From an uncultured Paracoccaceae bacterium (GTDB taxonomy: Bacteria > Pseudomonadota > Alphaproteobacteria > Rhodobacterales > Rhodobacteraceae), in the NCBI GenBank assembly GCA_937907485.1, contig CALESR010000344.1:1-18544 (forward strand): 18,544 nt of DNA, read 5' to 3'. Both the position numbers and the translations under genes were made by a program. The notes under the pieces are model-generated. The model saw only the letters and a program-made list of their open reading frames with translations. It was not told the origin of the DNA and made no database searches. Position 1 is the first letter of the stretch. Every line of letters starts with the position of its first letter. Shown piece after piece: positions 6,600-14,467 of the stretch.

Positions 6600-7361
6600 A
6601 TGCACCCCTTGCTTGTCACTCAGGACCTGACCGTGCGCTTTGGCGGCCATGTCGCCGTGAATGCCGTCAGTTGCGCCTTTTCGCCCGGCCAGTTGACCGC
6701 CATCGTCGGGCCGAATGGCGCGGGCAAGACCACCTATTTCAACCTGATCTCGGGCCAGATCCGCGCCACTTCGGGCCGCGTCGAGCTGCTGGGGCAGGAT
6801 GTCACCCGGCTGTCGGTCTCGGGCCGCACCCATGCCGGGCTGGGGCGGGCGTTCCAGTTGACCAATCTTTTCCCCCGGCTGACCGTGCTGGAAAATGTGC
6901 GTCTGGTCGTGCAGGCGCGGGCGCGGCGCGGGTTCAACCTGTGGTCTATGGCGCAAAGCCACCGCGACCTGACCGAGGCCGCCGAAGCCGTGCTCGACCG
7001 CGTGCGGCTAACCGCGCTGGCGCATCAGACGGTCAGCGCGCTGTCGCATGGCGATCAGCGCAAGCTGGAGGTCGCCGCGATGATCGCGCTGCAGCCGCGG
7101 GTCTATATGTTCGACGAGCCCACCGCCGGCATGTCGGTCGAGGAGGCGCCGGTCATTCTGGACCTGATCGCCGGGATCAAGGCGGATCCGCAAGCGACGG
7201 TGCTGCTGGTCGAGCACAAGATGGACGTGATCCGCAGCCTCGCCGACCGGATCATCGTGTTGCACAACGGCGCGCTGGTGGCCGATGGCGAGCCGGGCGC
7301 GGTGATGGCCTCGGCCGTGGTGCAAGAGGCCTATCTGGGCAAGGATCTGGCCGATGTCTGA
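6600..7361 (+). CDS. livG: ABC transporter ATPase, LivG type
   Basis: One of the two cytoplasmic ATPases that drive the Liv-type importer. Its 253 residues match LivG. The Walker A motif GPNGAGKTT is at 37-45, the Q-loop lies at LGRAFQLTNLFPRLTV (Q86), the signature is LSHGDQRKLEVA (148-159), and Walker B is VYMFDEP (168-174), followed by the D-loop TAGMS and switch H206. The LSHGD form in place of LSGGQ is usual in LivG. The ATG at 6600 has GGAG six bases upstream. It overlaps the next ATPase gene by 8 bases. It is separated from the binding-protein gene by 108 bases holding a hairpin and repeat. Confidence 0.94.
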   Translation: MHPLLVTQDLTVRFGGHVAVNAVSCAFSPGQLTAIVGPNGAGKTTYFNLISGQIRATSGRVELLGQDVTRLSVSGRTHAGLGRAFQLTNLFPRLTVLENVRLVVQARARRGFNLWSMAQSHRDLTEAAEAVLDRVRLTALAHQTVSALSHGDQRKLEVAAMIALQPRVYMFDEPTAGMSVEEAPVILDLIAGIKADPQATVLLVEHKMDVIRSLADRIIVLHNGALVADGEPGAVMASAVVQEAYLGKDLADV

Positions 7362-8076
7362 CCCCATCCTGTCCTTGCGCGACGTCAAGACCGACATCGG
7401 CCAGTATCACATCCTGCATGGCGTCAGCTTTGACGTGCCCAAGGGCGCGGTGACCATGCTGTTGGGCCGCAACGGCGCGGGCAAGACGACGACGCTGCGC
7501 ACCATCATGGGGCTGTGGCGCACGCGGGCCGGGCAGATCACCCTGAACGGCGACCGGATCGACGCGCTGCCCCCGGCCCGCATTGCCCGGCAGGGCATCG
7601 GTTTTGTGCCTGAGGACATGGGCATCTTTTCGGACCTGACGGTGGCCGAGAACCTGCGGCTGGCGGCGCTGTCCGGCGCGCCCGATCCGGCGCGGCTGGA
7701 GGGGATCTTTGCCGCCTTTCCGGCGCTGAGGACGTTTTACCACAGCGCGGCGGGCACCCTGTCGGGCGGGCAAAAACAGATGCTGTCGATCGCCCGCGCG
7801 ATGGTCGAGGAGCGCGCGCTGTATCTGATCGACGAGCCGTCCAAGGGCCTCGCCCCGGCCATTGTCGCCACGCTGGCGCGGGCGCTGCGGGATCTGAAGG
7901 CGCGGGGCGCCTCGATCCTGATGGTGGAGCAGAATGTCTCGCTGGCCCGCGCGCTGGGCGATCATGTCGCGGTGATGGACGATGGCCGCATCGTCTGGAC
8001 CGGCACGATGGCGGCGCTGGCCGCCGATCCGGCGCTGCAAGACCGCCTGATGGGCCTGAGGATGGACCACGCATGA
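7354..8076 (+). CDS. livF: ABC transporter ATPase, LivF type
   Basis: The second ATPase, 240 residues, forms a heterodimer with LivG. Walker A is GRNGAGKTT (38-46), the signature LSGGQKQMLSIARA (136-149), Walker B LYLIDEP (156-162), then SKGLAP, and the switch position carries Q193 (VEQN) as usual for LivF. In the Q-loop the residue is Glu (FVPEDMGIF, E87), a form seen in many LivF proteins. The start overlaps the livG end by 8 bases and its own end overlaps livH as ATGA, so the three genes are probably translationally coupled. Confidence 0.94.
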   Translation: MSDPILSLRDVKTDIGQYHILHGVSFDVPKGAVTMLLGRNGAGKTTTLRTIMGLWRTRAGQITLNGDRIDALPPARIARQGIGFVPEDMGIFSDLTVAENLRLAALSGAPDPARLEGIFAAFPALRTFYHSAAGTLSGGQKQMLSIARAMVEERALYLIDEPSKGLAPAIVATLARALRDLKARGASILMVEQNVSLARALGDHVAVMDDGRIVWTGTMAALAADPALQDRLMGLRMDHA

Positions 8077-9104
8077 GCACCGCCCCCACCCATGCCCCGA
8101 CGATGACAAGCCTGTCGCTGGCCGAGCGGCTGAAGCCCTGGCTGCCGGTCGCGCTAGTGCCGGTGCTGATGCTGCTGGGGTTTCTGGCGATTCCGTCGAG
8201 CTCCTCGTGGCTGACGCTGACGTTGGCCGGGCTGGCGATGGGGATGATGATCTTTGTCATCGCCTCGGGCATGACGCTGGTTTTCGGGTTGATGGATGTC
8301 ATCAACTTTGGCCACGGCGCGTTCATCAGCTTTGGCGCCTTTGTCGGCACCTCGGTTCTGCTGATGCTGGGGTCATGGACCGGGGCGCCCTCGCTGATGC
8401 TGAACCTGCTGGCGATTGCCGCGGCCGTGCTGGCGGCGATGGCGGTGACCGGGGTGCTGGGGCTGGGGTTCGAGCGGGTGATCGTGCGGCCGGTTTACGG
8501 CAGCCACCTGAAGCAGATTCTGGTGACGATGGGCGGGCTGATCGTGGCCGAGCAGATGATCTTTGTCCTCTGGGGCGGGCATGAAATCGTCATCGCCCGG
8601 CCCGAGACGCTGAAAGGCGCCATCACCTTTGCCGGTGCGGCGCTGGAGAAATACCGGCTGCTGGCGGTTGGCGTGGGTCTGGTGGTGTTCCTGTCGATGC
8701 GCGCGGTGCTGCGGCGCACCAAGCTGGGGCTGATCGTGCGCGCCGGGGTGGAGAACCCCGAGATGGTGCAGGCGCTGGGCTATGACATCACCCGCGTCTT
8801 TGTCGGCGTGTTCATCGCCGGGTCGGCGCTGGCGGGCCTCGGCGGGGTGATGTGGGCGCTGTATCAGGAGGTCATCACCGTCCACATGGGCAACGAGATC
8901 ATGATTCTGGTGTTCATCGTGGTCATCATCGGCGGGCTGGGATCGGTCGAGGGGTGTTTCATCGGCGCGCTGACCGTCGGGCTGGTGCAGAACTATACCG
9001 CCTTTCTGGAGCCCAAGCTGGCGCTGGTGTCGAACATCGCGCTGATGGTGGCGATCCTGATGTGGCGGCCGATGGGCATGGTCCCGGTCGTGAAGGCGAA
9101 ATGA
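8073..9104 (+). CDS. livH: ABC transporter permease, LivH type
   Basis: An inner-membrane permease of 343 residues, longer than E. coli-type LivH (about 300) because of an N-terminal stretch of about 40 residues before the first helix pair. Typical elements are LTLVFGLMDVINFGHGAF around residues 68-86, GLGFERVIVRPVYGSHLKQILVTMG near 130-155, and GSALAGLGGVMWAL followed by IIGGLGSVEGCFIGAL in the last third. The EAA-like loop is within TKLGLIVRAGVENPEMVQALGYD. The ATG overlaps the livF stop as ATGA, supporting this start. Confidence 0.93.
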   Translation: MSTAPTHAPTMTSLSLAERLKPWLPVALVPVLMLLGFLAIPSSSSWLTLTLAGLAMGMMIFVIASGMTLVFGLMDVINFGHGAFISFGAFVGTSVLLMLGSWTGAPSLMLNLLAIAAAVLAAMAVTGVLGLGFERVIVRPVYGSHLKQILVTMGGLIVAEQMIFVLWGGHEIVIARPETLKGAITFAGAALEKYRLLAVGVGLVVFLSMRAVLRRTKLGLIVRAGVENPEMVQALGYDITRVFVGVFIAGSALAGLGGVMWALYQEVITVHMGNEIMILVFIVVIIGGLGSVEGCFIGALTVGLVQNYTAFLEPKLALVSNIALMVAILMWRPMGMVPVVKAK

Positions 9105-9105
9105 C

Positions 9106-10152
9106 ATGCTGACGCTGATCTCGGGCGACCGCCCGCAAAGCCGAATTCTGGGCGCGCTGTTGCTGCTGGTGCTGCTGGCGCTGGCCTTTGCGCCCTTCCT
9201 GTTCCCCGGCTCGCGCAGTCTGGAGACCGCCGCGCGCATCTGCATCTTCATCGTGCTGGTGGCGTCGTATGACCTGCTGCTGGGTTACGGCGGCATCGTC
9301 AGTTTCGCGCATACGATGTTCTTTGGCATGGGGGCGTATGGCGTCGGCATCGCGCTGGACCGGCTGGGCACCGGCTGGGGCGCGATGGGGCTGGGGGCGC
9401 TGGCGGGCATGGCGCTGGCGGGGGCGGTGGCGCTGGTGATCGCGCTGCTGTCGCTCAGGGTGCGGGCAATCTTTTTTGCGATGATAACGCTGGCCATCGC
9501 CTCGGCCGTGGCGGTGTTGGTCAGCCAGTTGTCCGGCCTGACCGGCGGCGAGGACGGCATGAACCTGCGCATTCCGCGCGAGTTGACGCCGGCGTTTCGC
9601 TTCGAGGTTCTGGGTCTGACGGTGACGGGCAAGATCCTGAACTATTACCTCGTCTTCCTGGGCTGTCTGGCGCTGTTCCTGACGATGCTGCGGCTGGTCA
9701 ATTCGCCCTTTGGCCGCGTGCTGCTGGCGATCCGCGAGAATGCCTTTCGCGCCGAGGCGATCGGCTATCGCGTGGTCGCGTACCGCGCCGCCGCCACCAC
9801 GCTGAGCGCGGTGATCGCGGCGGCGGCGGGTGCGCTGTTTGCCATCTGGCTGCGCTATGTCGGGCCGTCGACGGTGCTGGGGATGGAGATCATGATGGAT
9901 ATCCTGCTGATCGTGGTGATCGGCGGGATGGGCACGATGTATGGCGCGGTGGTCGGCACGGCGATCTTCGTACTGGCGCAGAACTATCTGAAAACGCTGA
10001 TGGGTGGGCTGGCCGAGGCGACCTCGGGCCTGCCGCTGGTGCCCGACCTGCTGAACCCCGACCGCTGGCTGTTGTGGCTGGGGGTGCTGTTCATCCTGTC
10101 GGTCTATTTCTTTCCCACCGGGATCGTCGGGCGGCTCAGAGGCGCGCGGTGA
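9106..10152 (+). CDS. livM: ABC transporter permease, LivM type
   Basis: The second permease of the importer, 348 residues with about ten hydrophobic segments. Recognisable parts are ASYDLLLGYGGIVSFAHTMFFGMGAYG around 48-75, the cytoplasmic loop VNSPFGRVLLAIRENAFRAEAIGY near 202-225, and VVIGGMGTMYGAVVGTAIF near 270-290. The ATG begins one base past the livH stop. Its own stop overlaps the GTG of the next gene (GTGA), tying a hydrolase into the transport operon. Confidence 0.93.
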   Translation: MLTLISGDRPQSRILGALLLLVLLALAFAPFLFPGSRSLETAARICIFIVLVASYDLLLGYGGIVSFAHTMFFGMGAYGVGIALDRLGTGWGAMGLGALAGMALAGAVALVIALLSLRVRAIFFAMITLAIASAVAVLVSQLSGLTGGEDGMNLRIPRELTPAFRFEVLGLTVTGKILNYYLVFLGCLALFLTMLRLVNSPFGRVLLAIRENAFRAEAIGYRVVAYRAAATTLSAVIAAAAGALFAIWLRYVGPSTVLGMEIMMDILLIVVIGGMGTMYGAVVGTAIFVLAQNYLKTLMGGLAEATSGLPLVPDLLNPDRWLLWLGVLFILSVYFFPTGIVGRLRGAR

Positions 10153-10934
10153 GCGCGCCGGTGATCCTGCTGCACGGCTGGACGATGACGGGCGATGTCT
10201 TTGCGCCGCTGGTGCAGCGTCTGGCGGGCCGGTGCCTGATGCCGGACCTGCCGGGGCATGGCGCGCCGGGCGAGACGCTGGCCGAGGGCGTGGCGCTGCT
10301 GGGCGAGGTGATCGCCGCCGAGGGGCTGGAGGGGGTCACGCTGGTCGGCTGGTCGATGGGGGCGCTGATCGGCTGGCGCTATCTGGCGCAGGGCGGCACG
10401 GGGGTGGCGCGCATGGTGTCGCTGGACATGTCGCCCTGCCCGCTGCCCGGCCCGGACTGGTCACTGGCGATGCGTGGCCAGAGCGCCGACAAGGCGCGGC
10501 GCACCGCCGGGCGCCTGCAGGCCGACTGGCCGGGCGCGGCGCGGGCCATCGCGCAGGGCATGTTCGCCCGGCCCGAGGGCTGCGCGGCGATGAGCGCCGC
10601 CGAGGCCGAGGCGCGTATCCTGCGGCGCGATCCGGCGGTGATGGCGCGGCTGTGGTCCGAGGTGACGGGCGCCGATCTGCGCGCCGAACTGGCGACGATC
10701 CGGGTGCCGCTGCTGGCGCTGCATGGGGCGCAAAGCCGGGTCTATCCGCCCGAGGTGGCCGACTGGATCGCCCGCGCCGTGCCCGAGGGGCAAGCGCAGG
10801 TGCTGCCCGGCTGCGGACATGCGCCGCATCTGGAGGATCCGGGCGCGGTGGCGGACATCCTGGAGCGGTTTCGCCTCGGGCTGGCCCCGGGGCGCTGCCC
10901 CCAGCCGCGTCCCGGGCGCGGCGTTCTCGGCTGA
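10149..10934 (+). CDS. Alpha/beta hydrolase coupled to the ABC operon
   Basis: A 261-residue cytoplasmic alpha/beta-fold hydrolase of the BioH-like group. HGW (9-11) supplies the oxyanion hole, S69 in GWSMG is the nucleophile, and H224 in GCGHAPHLEDP the general base. The usual acid position, G-x-x-D before the last strand-loop, reads GAQSRVYP with S196 in place of Asp, so the acid must come from elsewhere or activity is altered. The start is GTG overlapping the livM stop; the frame runs upstream into livM and has no better start. The last about 15 residues (from LAPGRC) read into a GC-rich repeat and may be unstructured. Placement suggests it acts on the imported ester, thioester or lactone, but the substrate is unknown. 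Confidence 0.85.
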   Translation: MSAPVILLHGWTMTGDVFAPLVQRLAGRCLMPDLPGHGAPGETLAEGVALLGEVIAAEGLEGVTLVGWSMGALIGWRYLAQGGTGVARMVSLDMSPCPLPGPDWSLAMRGQSADKARRTAGRLQADWPGAARAIAQGMFARPEGCAAMSAAEAEARILRRDPAVMARLWSEVTGADLRAELATIRVPLLALHGAQSRVYPPEVADWIARAVPEGQAQVLPGCGHAPHLEDPGAVADILERFRLGLAPGRCPQPRPGRGVLG

Positions 10935-10936
10935 AA

Positions 10937-10951
10937 CGCTCCAGTGGAGCG
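10937..10951. repeat. Perfect 15-base inverted repeat
   Basis: CGCTCCA, G, TGGAGCG lies three bases past the hydrolase stop codon. It is the first part of a composite intergenic element that continues with a hairpin and the TTTGCTCT-type motif. Confidence 0.6.
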
Positions 10952-10952
10952 A

Positions 10953-10973
10953 GTCCGGGGCGCTGCCCCGGAC
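10953..10973. terminator. Hairpin between convergent genes, probable bidirectional terminator
   Basis: GTCCGGGGC (10953-10961), GCT and GCCCCGGAC (10965-10973) form a perfect 9-base stem. It lies between the ends of the plus-strand ABC operon and the minus-strand acyl-CoA synthetase gene, where both need to stop. No T-run flanks it. A related string (CCGGGGCGCTGCCCC) occurs about 70 bases upstream, inside the end of the hydrolase gene. Confidence 0.55.
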
Positions 10974-10976
10974 CCC

Positions 10977-10995
10977 GGGATATTTGAAGAGCAAA
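10977..10995 (-). repeat. Copy 2 of intergenic motif TTTGCTCTNNAAATATCCC
   Basis: On the minus strand this reads TTTGCTCT-TC-AAATATCCC and follows the acyl-CoA synthetase stop codon by seven bases. It differs from the copy at 6528-6546 only at the two central bases. Both copies are oriented along the transcript of the gene that ends just before them. Confidence 0.55.
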
Positions 10996-11002
10996 GATGG
11001 GG

Positions 11003-12442
11003 TCAGAGTAGGGCGCGCAGAGCGGGTTTGCGCACCTTGCCGGTGGCGGTGCGGGGGAAGTCGGCGACGAGGTGAAAGGCGCGCGGGATCTTGTAGGGCG
11101 CGAGGCGCGCGCGCAGCCAGAGGGGCAGGGTTTCAGGGTCCAGCCCCGGCTGCGCGATAAGAAAGGCGATGCCGCTTTCGCCCCAGCGCGGGTCCGGGGC
11201 GCCGATGACGGCGGCCTCATGGATCAGCGGATGGGTCAGCAGCGCGGCCTCGACCTCGGCCGGAAAGACATTCTCGCCGCCCGAGATGAACATGTCCTTG
11301 AGCCGGTCGATGATGCGGTAATAGCCGTCGGAATCGCGGCTGGCGATGTCGCCGGATTTCAGCCAGCCCTCAGGCGTGAAGGCCTCGGCGGTGGCCTGCG
11401 GGTTGTCGAGGTAGCCGGGCGTCACCGAGGGGCCGCGCAGCCAGAGCTCGCCGGTGCCGGGCTGGCCGTCTTGCACGCCGTCGAGCCGGGCCTCGGTCAT
11501 CAGTTGCGGGCGGCCGACCGAGCCGATGCGGGTCAGCGCGGCCTCGGCGTCGATCAGCAGGCCGGTGGGCCCGGTTTCGGTCATGCCGAAGCCGGCGCGG
11601 ATCACCGCGCCCTGCGCGGCGAAGTGGCGGATCAGCGGTTCCGGCAAGGCCGCGCCGCCGCAGGCCCAGCCGCGCACGCGCTCCAGCCGCAGGGCGGCCA
11701 GATCATGCGACGCCAGCGCCTGAAAGATCGAGGGCACGCCGAACACCTGCGTCAGCGCGCCATCGGCCAGCAGCCCGGCCAGCACCTCGGCGTCAAAGCG
11801 GCGCAGGATCAGGCTGCAGCCGCCCCAGAGAAACAGCGGCAGGGTGAAGAGGTTGATCCCGGCGGTGTGGAACAGCGGCAGATAGTTCGGTGCGCGGTCG
11901 CTGGGTGTCAGCCCCATCGCCTGCGCGACATTCACCCCGCAGGCCAGCGCCATGCGGGCGGTCTGGATCACCGCCTTTGGCGCCCCGGTGGTGCCCGAGG
12001 TGAAGAGCACATACCACGGCGCGTCCTCGTCGATGCGGGTGGCGGGCAGCGCGGGGCCGTCGGGCACGCTGAGCGGCAGCGTGGGCAGGCCCAGCGCCGC
12101 CGCGAGATCGGCAAAGCCGTCGTCATGCAGCAGCAGCGCGGCGCGCACCGAGGTCAGGATCGGCTGCAGCTCGGCCAGCGGCATGCGCCAGTTGAGCGGC
12201 GCGAGGATCAGCCCGGCCTTCTGGCAGGCAAAGAGCGCGACGAAGAACTCGGGCCGGTTGTGGCACAGGATCGCCACGCGTGACCCGGCGGGCACCCGTT
12301 GCAGCAGGGCCGCGCCCAGCCGGGCGGCGGCGGCGTCGGTGCGGGCAAAGCTCCAGACCTCGGCCGTTGCGTGGTCGATGAAGGCGGGCGCCGTGGGGCT
12401 GAGCTCGGCCCGGCGCGACGCCAGATCGGGGATCAGGCCCAT
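11003..12442 (-). CDS. AMP-dependent acyl-CoA synthetase/ligase
   Basis: This 479-residue member of the adenylate-forming family activates a carboxylic acid to its CoA thioester with ATP. Core motifs are intact: FTSGTTGAPK (147-156, phosphate loop), GFGMTETGP (284-292), SGDI (363-366), DRLKDMFISGGENV (379-392, hinge) and the catalytic lysine K469 in RTATGKVRK. It is shorter than acetyl-CoA synthetases and nearer to medium-chain or aromatic acyl-CoA ligases; the substrate cannot be fixed. It starts 7 bases after the TetR stop, with GAGG within that gap region as ribosome site, so the two genes form one unit. A dehydrogenase or hydratase partner is absent from the window. Confidence 0.92.
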   Translation of the reverse strand: MGLIPDLASRRAELSPTAPAFIDHATAEVWSFARTDAAAARLGAALLQRVPAGSRVAILCHNRPEFFVALFACQKAGLILAPLNWRMPLAELQPILTSVRAALLLHDDGFADLAAALGLPTLPLSVPDGPALPATRIDEDAPWYVLFTSGTTGAPKAVIQTARMALACGVNVAQAMGLTPSDRAPNYLPLFHTAGINLFTLPLFLWGGCSLILRRFDAEVLAGLLADGALTQVFGVPSIFQALASHDLAALRLERVRGWACGGAALPEPLIRHFAAQGAVIRAGFGMTETGPTGLLIDAEAALTRIGSVGRPQLMTEARLDGVQDGQPGTGELWLRGPSVTPGYLDNPQATAEAFTPEGWLKSGDIASRDSDGYYRIIDRLKDMFISGGENVFPAEVEAALLTHPLIHEAAVIGAPDPRWGESGIAFLIAQPGLDPETLPLWLRARLAPYKIPRAFHLVADFPRTATGKVRKPALRALL

Positions 12443-12449
12443 GGCGCCC

Positions 12450-13055
12450 TCATGGCGTCAGGCCCCGTTCCAGCATGTCAAAGACCTGATCCACCACGCG
12501 GTCCAGATCGGCGCCGGCCTCCCAGACGGCGAACCGTTCGCCCAGCGTCACCGCCATGCCCATCAGCGCCCAGGCGCGGATTTCGGCGTCGCCGGGGCGG
12601 ATCTCGCCCTCGCGCGCGGCGGTGCCGAGGTTCTGGGCATAGCCACGGGCAAAGGTGGTGTAATGCGCGCGATACGCATCCGGGGCGACAAAGCGCGCCT
12701 CCATCACGATGGAATAAAGCGCCGGACGCTCGACCACAAAGCCCAGATAGGCGCGCAGGCCCCGGCGTTCGGCGGTCAGCCGGTCAGGGGCGTCGGCGAC
12801 GGCCTCGGTCAGATAGGCGCGGGTCAGGCGGCCCATCTCGACGACCAATTCGCGAAACACCTCATCCTTGGAGGAAAAGTAGATATAGAAGGTGCCCTGC
12901 GCGATCCCCGCCCGTTTGGTGATGTCGGCGATCGAGGCGGCGGCAAAGCCGGTCTCGCCGATCACCGCCTCGGCGGCGCGCAGGATGGCGGCGCGTGTGT
13001 CTTGCCCCCGGCGGGTGCGCGGCGGCGAGGGGCGGGGCGAGGTGAGGTCCTGCAT
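12450..13055 (-). CDS. TetR-family transcriptional regulator
   Basis: A 201-residue one-component repressor-type regulator. The N-terminal helix-turn-helix is at about 37-67 (FAAASIADITKRAGIAQGTFYIYFSSKDEVF), which matches the TetR signature closely. The C-terminal part is all-helical and should bind the inducer, often an acyl-CoA or a free acid in regulators next to CoA ligases. It sits upstream of and probably co-transcribed with the acyl-CoA synthetase, and divergent from the Asp-box gene. The start ATG has CAGGA eight bases upstream. Its likely target is the 113-base gap at 13056-13168, which holds a 13-base perfect dyad. Confidence 0.92.
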   Translation of the reverse strand: MQDLTSPRPSPPRTRRGQDTRAAILRAAEAVIGETGFAAASIADITKRAGIAQGTFYIYFSSKDEVFRELVVEMGRLTRAYLTEAVADAPDRLTAERRGLRAYLGFVVERPALYSIVMEARFVAPDAYRAHYTTFARGYAQNLGTAAREGEIRPGDAEIRAWALMGMAVTLGERFAVWEAGADLDRVVDQVFDMLERGLTP

Positions 13056-13089
13056 CGGGCATCCTGAGAGGTGAGTCAGCCATCATGTC

Positions 13090-13102
13090 CGCCGCAGCGG
13101 CG
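13090..13102. promoter_or_regulatory. 13-base dyad between tetR and the Asp-box gene
   Basis: CGCCGC, A, GCGGCG is perfectly symmetric and lies in the predicted promoter spacer of tetR. TGAGTCA at 13073-13079 is another small dyad nearby. Either could be the TetR operator, but GC-rich symmetry also arises by chance at this base composition. Confidence 0.3.
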
Positions 13103-13106
13103 TTGC

Positions 13107-13144
13107 TGTCAAGGCTTTGGCGGTGCGGGGCGGCGTGCTAGGCT
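13107..13144. promoter_or_regulatory. Back-to-back promoters for tetR and the Asp-box gene
   Basis: On the minus strand a perfect TTGACA (13112-13107) could serve tetR, though its -10 is weak. On the plus strand TTGGCG (13117-13122) and TAGGCT (13139-13144), 16 bases apart, could serve the Asp-box gene, with transcription starting near 13151. The two -35 boxes lie only four bases apart, so one bound regulator could control both. Confidence 0.4.
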
Positions 13145-13168
13145 GGGCGGGCGGACAGGGAGGAAGGC

Positions 13169-14299
13169 ATGGCAGAGAGCATCACGGTGCTGGTGGGCAC
13201 GTCCAAGGGCGTGTTCCTGATCGACTCGGACCAAACGCGCAGGGACTGGCGGCTGAGCGGCCCCTATTGCGACGGCTGGCCCAGCAATCACGTGCTGGGC
13301 GACCCGGCGACCGGCACCATCTGGGCCGCCGCAGGGGGCGAGTTTCAGGGCTGCGGCGTCTGGCGCAGCGAGGACCACGGCGCGACATGGACCCGTTCGC
13401 AACTGTCGAACGGCATGATGGACGAGTTCCTCGCCCGCGATGAGGGCTTTCGCAAGATGATGGGCCGAGGCCCCTCGCCGGATGCGCCGTTCAAGGGCAA
13501 GGTGCAGGGCCTGTGGGTGCTGGGGCTGGTTGGCGGCACGCTCTATGCCGGGGCGAAACCGGCCGCCCTCTATGCCAGTCACGACCGGGGCGAGACATGG
13601 GAGCTGGTGCAGAGCCTCGCCGACCACCCGTCGCAGCCGCAATGGGAACCGGGCGGCGCCGGGCTGGTGCTGCACACCATTCTGGGCGCGGGCGACAAGC
13701 TGTGGCTGGGGATTTCCGCCGCCGGGGTCTTTGCCAGCGAGGACGGCGGCCAGACATGGGAGCGGCGTAATCAACGCACCAATCAGGCCACCACGCCCGA
13801 CCCGATCAGCGGCGAATGCGGCCATGATGTGGGGCTGTGCGTGCACAACATGGTGCGGTCCTGCGACGGGCGGGTGATCTATCAGCAAAACCATCAGGGG
13901 GTGTTTCGCAGCCGTGACGAGGGGCGAAGCTGGCACGAGATCACCGCGGGGCTGCCGTCGACTTTCGGCTTCCCGGTGGCGACGCATCCGAGCGACCCAG
14001 ACACCCTGTGGGTGCTGCCGCTGGGCGAATGGGGCCGCACGCCGCTGGGCGGCGAGGCAACCGTCTGGCGGTCGCGCGATGCGGGCGACAGTTGGCAACC
14101 GCTGCGTCAGGGCCTGCCCGATCAGGCGCATTTCACCGTGCTGCGCCAAGCGATGGCGACGGATCAGTGCGAGACGGCGGGGGTGTATTTCGGCACCAAC
14201 TCGGGGAGTGTGTTCGCGAGCTTTGACGAAGGGGAAAGCTGGCAAGAGATCGCGCGGCATTTGCCGACGGTGCTGGGGGTGGAGGTGATGCAGAGGTGA
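13169..14299 (+). CDS. Six-Asp-box beta-propeller (sialidase-like BNR repeat protein)
   Basis: A 376-residue protein with six Asp-box motifs (S-x-D-x-G-x-[TS]-W): SEDHGATW 67-74, SHDRGETW 137-144, SEDGGQTW 190-197, SRDEGRSW 248-255, SRDAGDSW 302-309 and SFDEGESW 351-358. This spacing predicts a six- or seven-bladed propeller. Similar proteins are annotated as exo-alpha-sialidase or glycosyl hydrolase, but I see none of the sialidase catalytic arginine triad clearly and no signal peptide, so the protein is probably cytoplasmic and its enzyme role unproven. Conserved-looking HDVGLCVHN (219-227) and LPLGEWGRTP could line the active face. The start has GGGAGGAAG upstream. It is divergent from tetR. 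Confidence 0.85.
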   Translation: MAESITVLVGTSKGVFLIDSDQTRRDWRLSGPYCDGWPSNHVLGDPATGTIWAAAGGEFQGCGVWRSEDHGATWTRSQLSNGMMDEFLARDEGFRKMMGRGPSPDAPFKGKVQGLWVLGLVGGTLYAGAKPAALYASHDRGETWELVQSLADHPSQPQWEPGGAGLVLHTILGAGDKLWLGISAAGVFASEDGGQTWERRNQRTNQATTPDPISGECGHDVGLCVHNMVRSCDGRVIYQQNHQGVFRSRDEGRSWHEITAGLPSTFGFPVATHPSDPDTLWVLPLGEWGRTPLGGEATVWRSRDAGDSWQPLRQGLPDQAHFTVLRQAMATDQCETAGVYFGTNSGSVFASFDEGESWQEIARHLPTVLGVEVMQR

Positions 14300-14467
14300 G
14301 GGGGGATGCGGTTCGGTTGCTGAGCTTCGGTCGCTGGTAGATCGCTAGACACCTTGCCTGCAACGAGCGTCGTTGATCTTTGGGCGGAATGGCCGCTTCG
14401 AGCCCACTTTGACCAATGCTGTGGGTTGTACGAATGTCGGCTTCATTCTGCACTTCGGATCACGCGA
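14300..14467. other. Gene-free lower-GC stretch
   Basis: This 168-base stretch shows no convincing gene, hairpin or promoter. A minus-strand frame contains NEADIRTTHSIGQSGLEAAIPP, which resembles short junk frames I have seen around Rhodobacteraceae intergenic debris, so it may be the remains of an old gene or element. Base composition falls here relative to the flanks. Confidence 0.35.

Noticed and set aside
13169..14299. Calling the Asp-box protein a sialidase
   Set aside because: Asp-boxes are structural. Without a visible catalytic triad or signal peptide the enzyme name is not supported.
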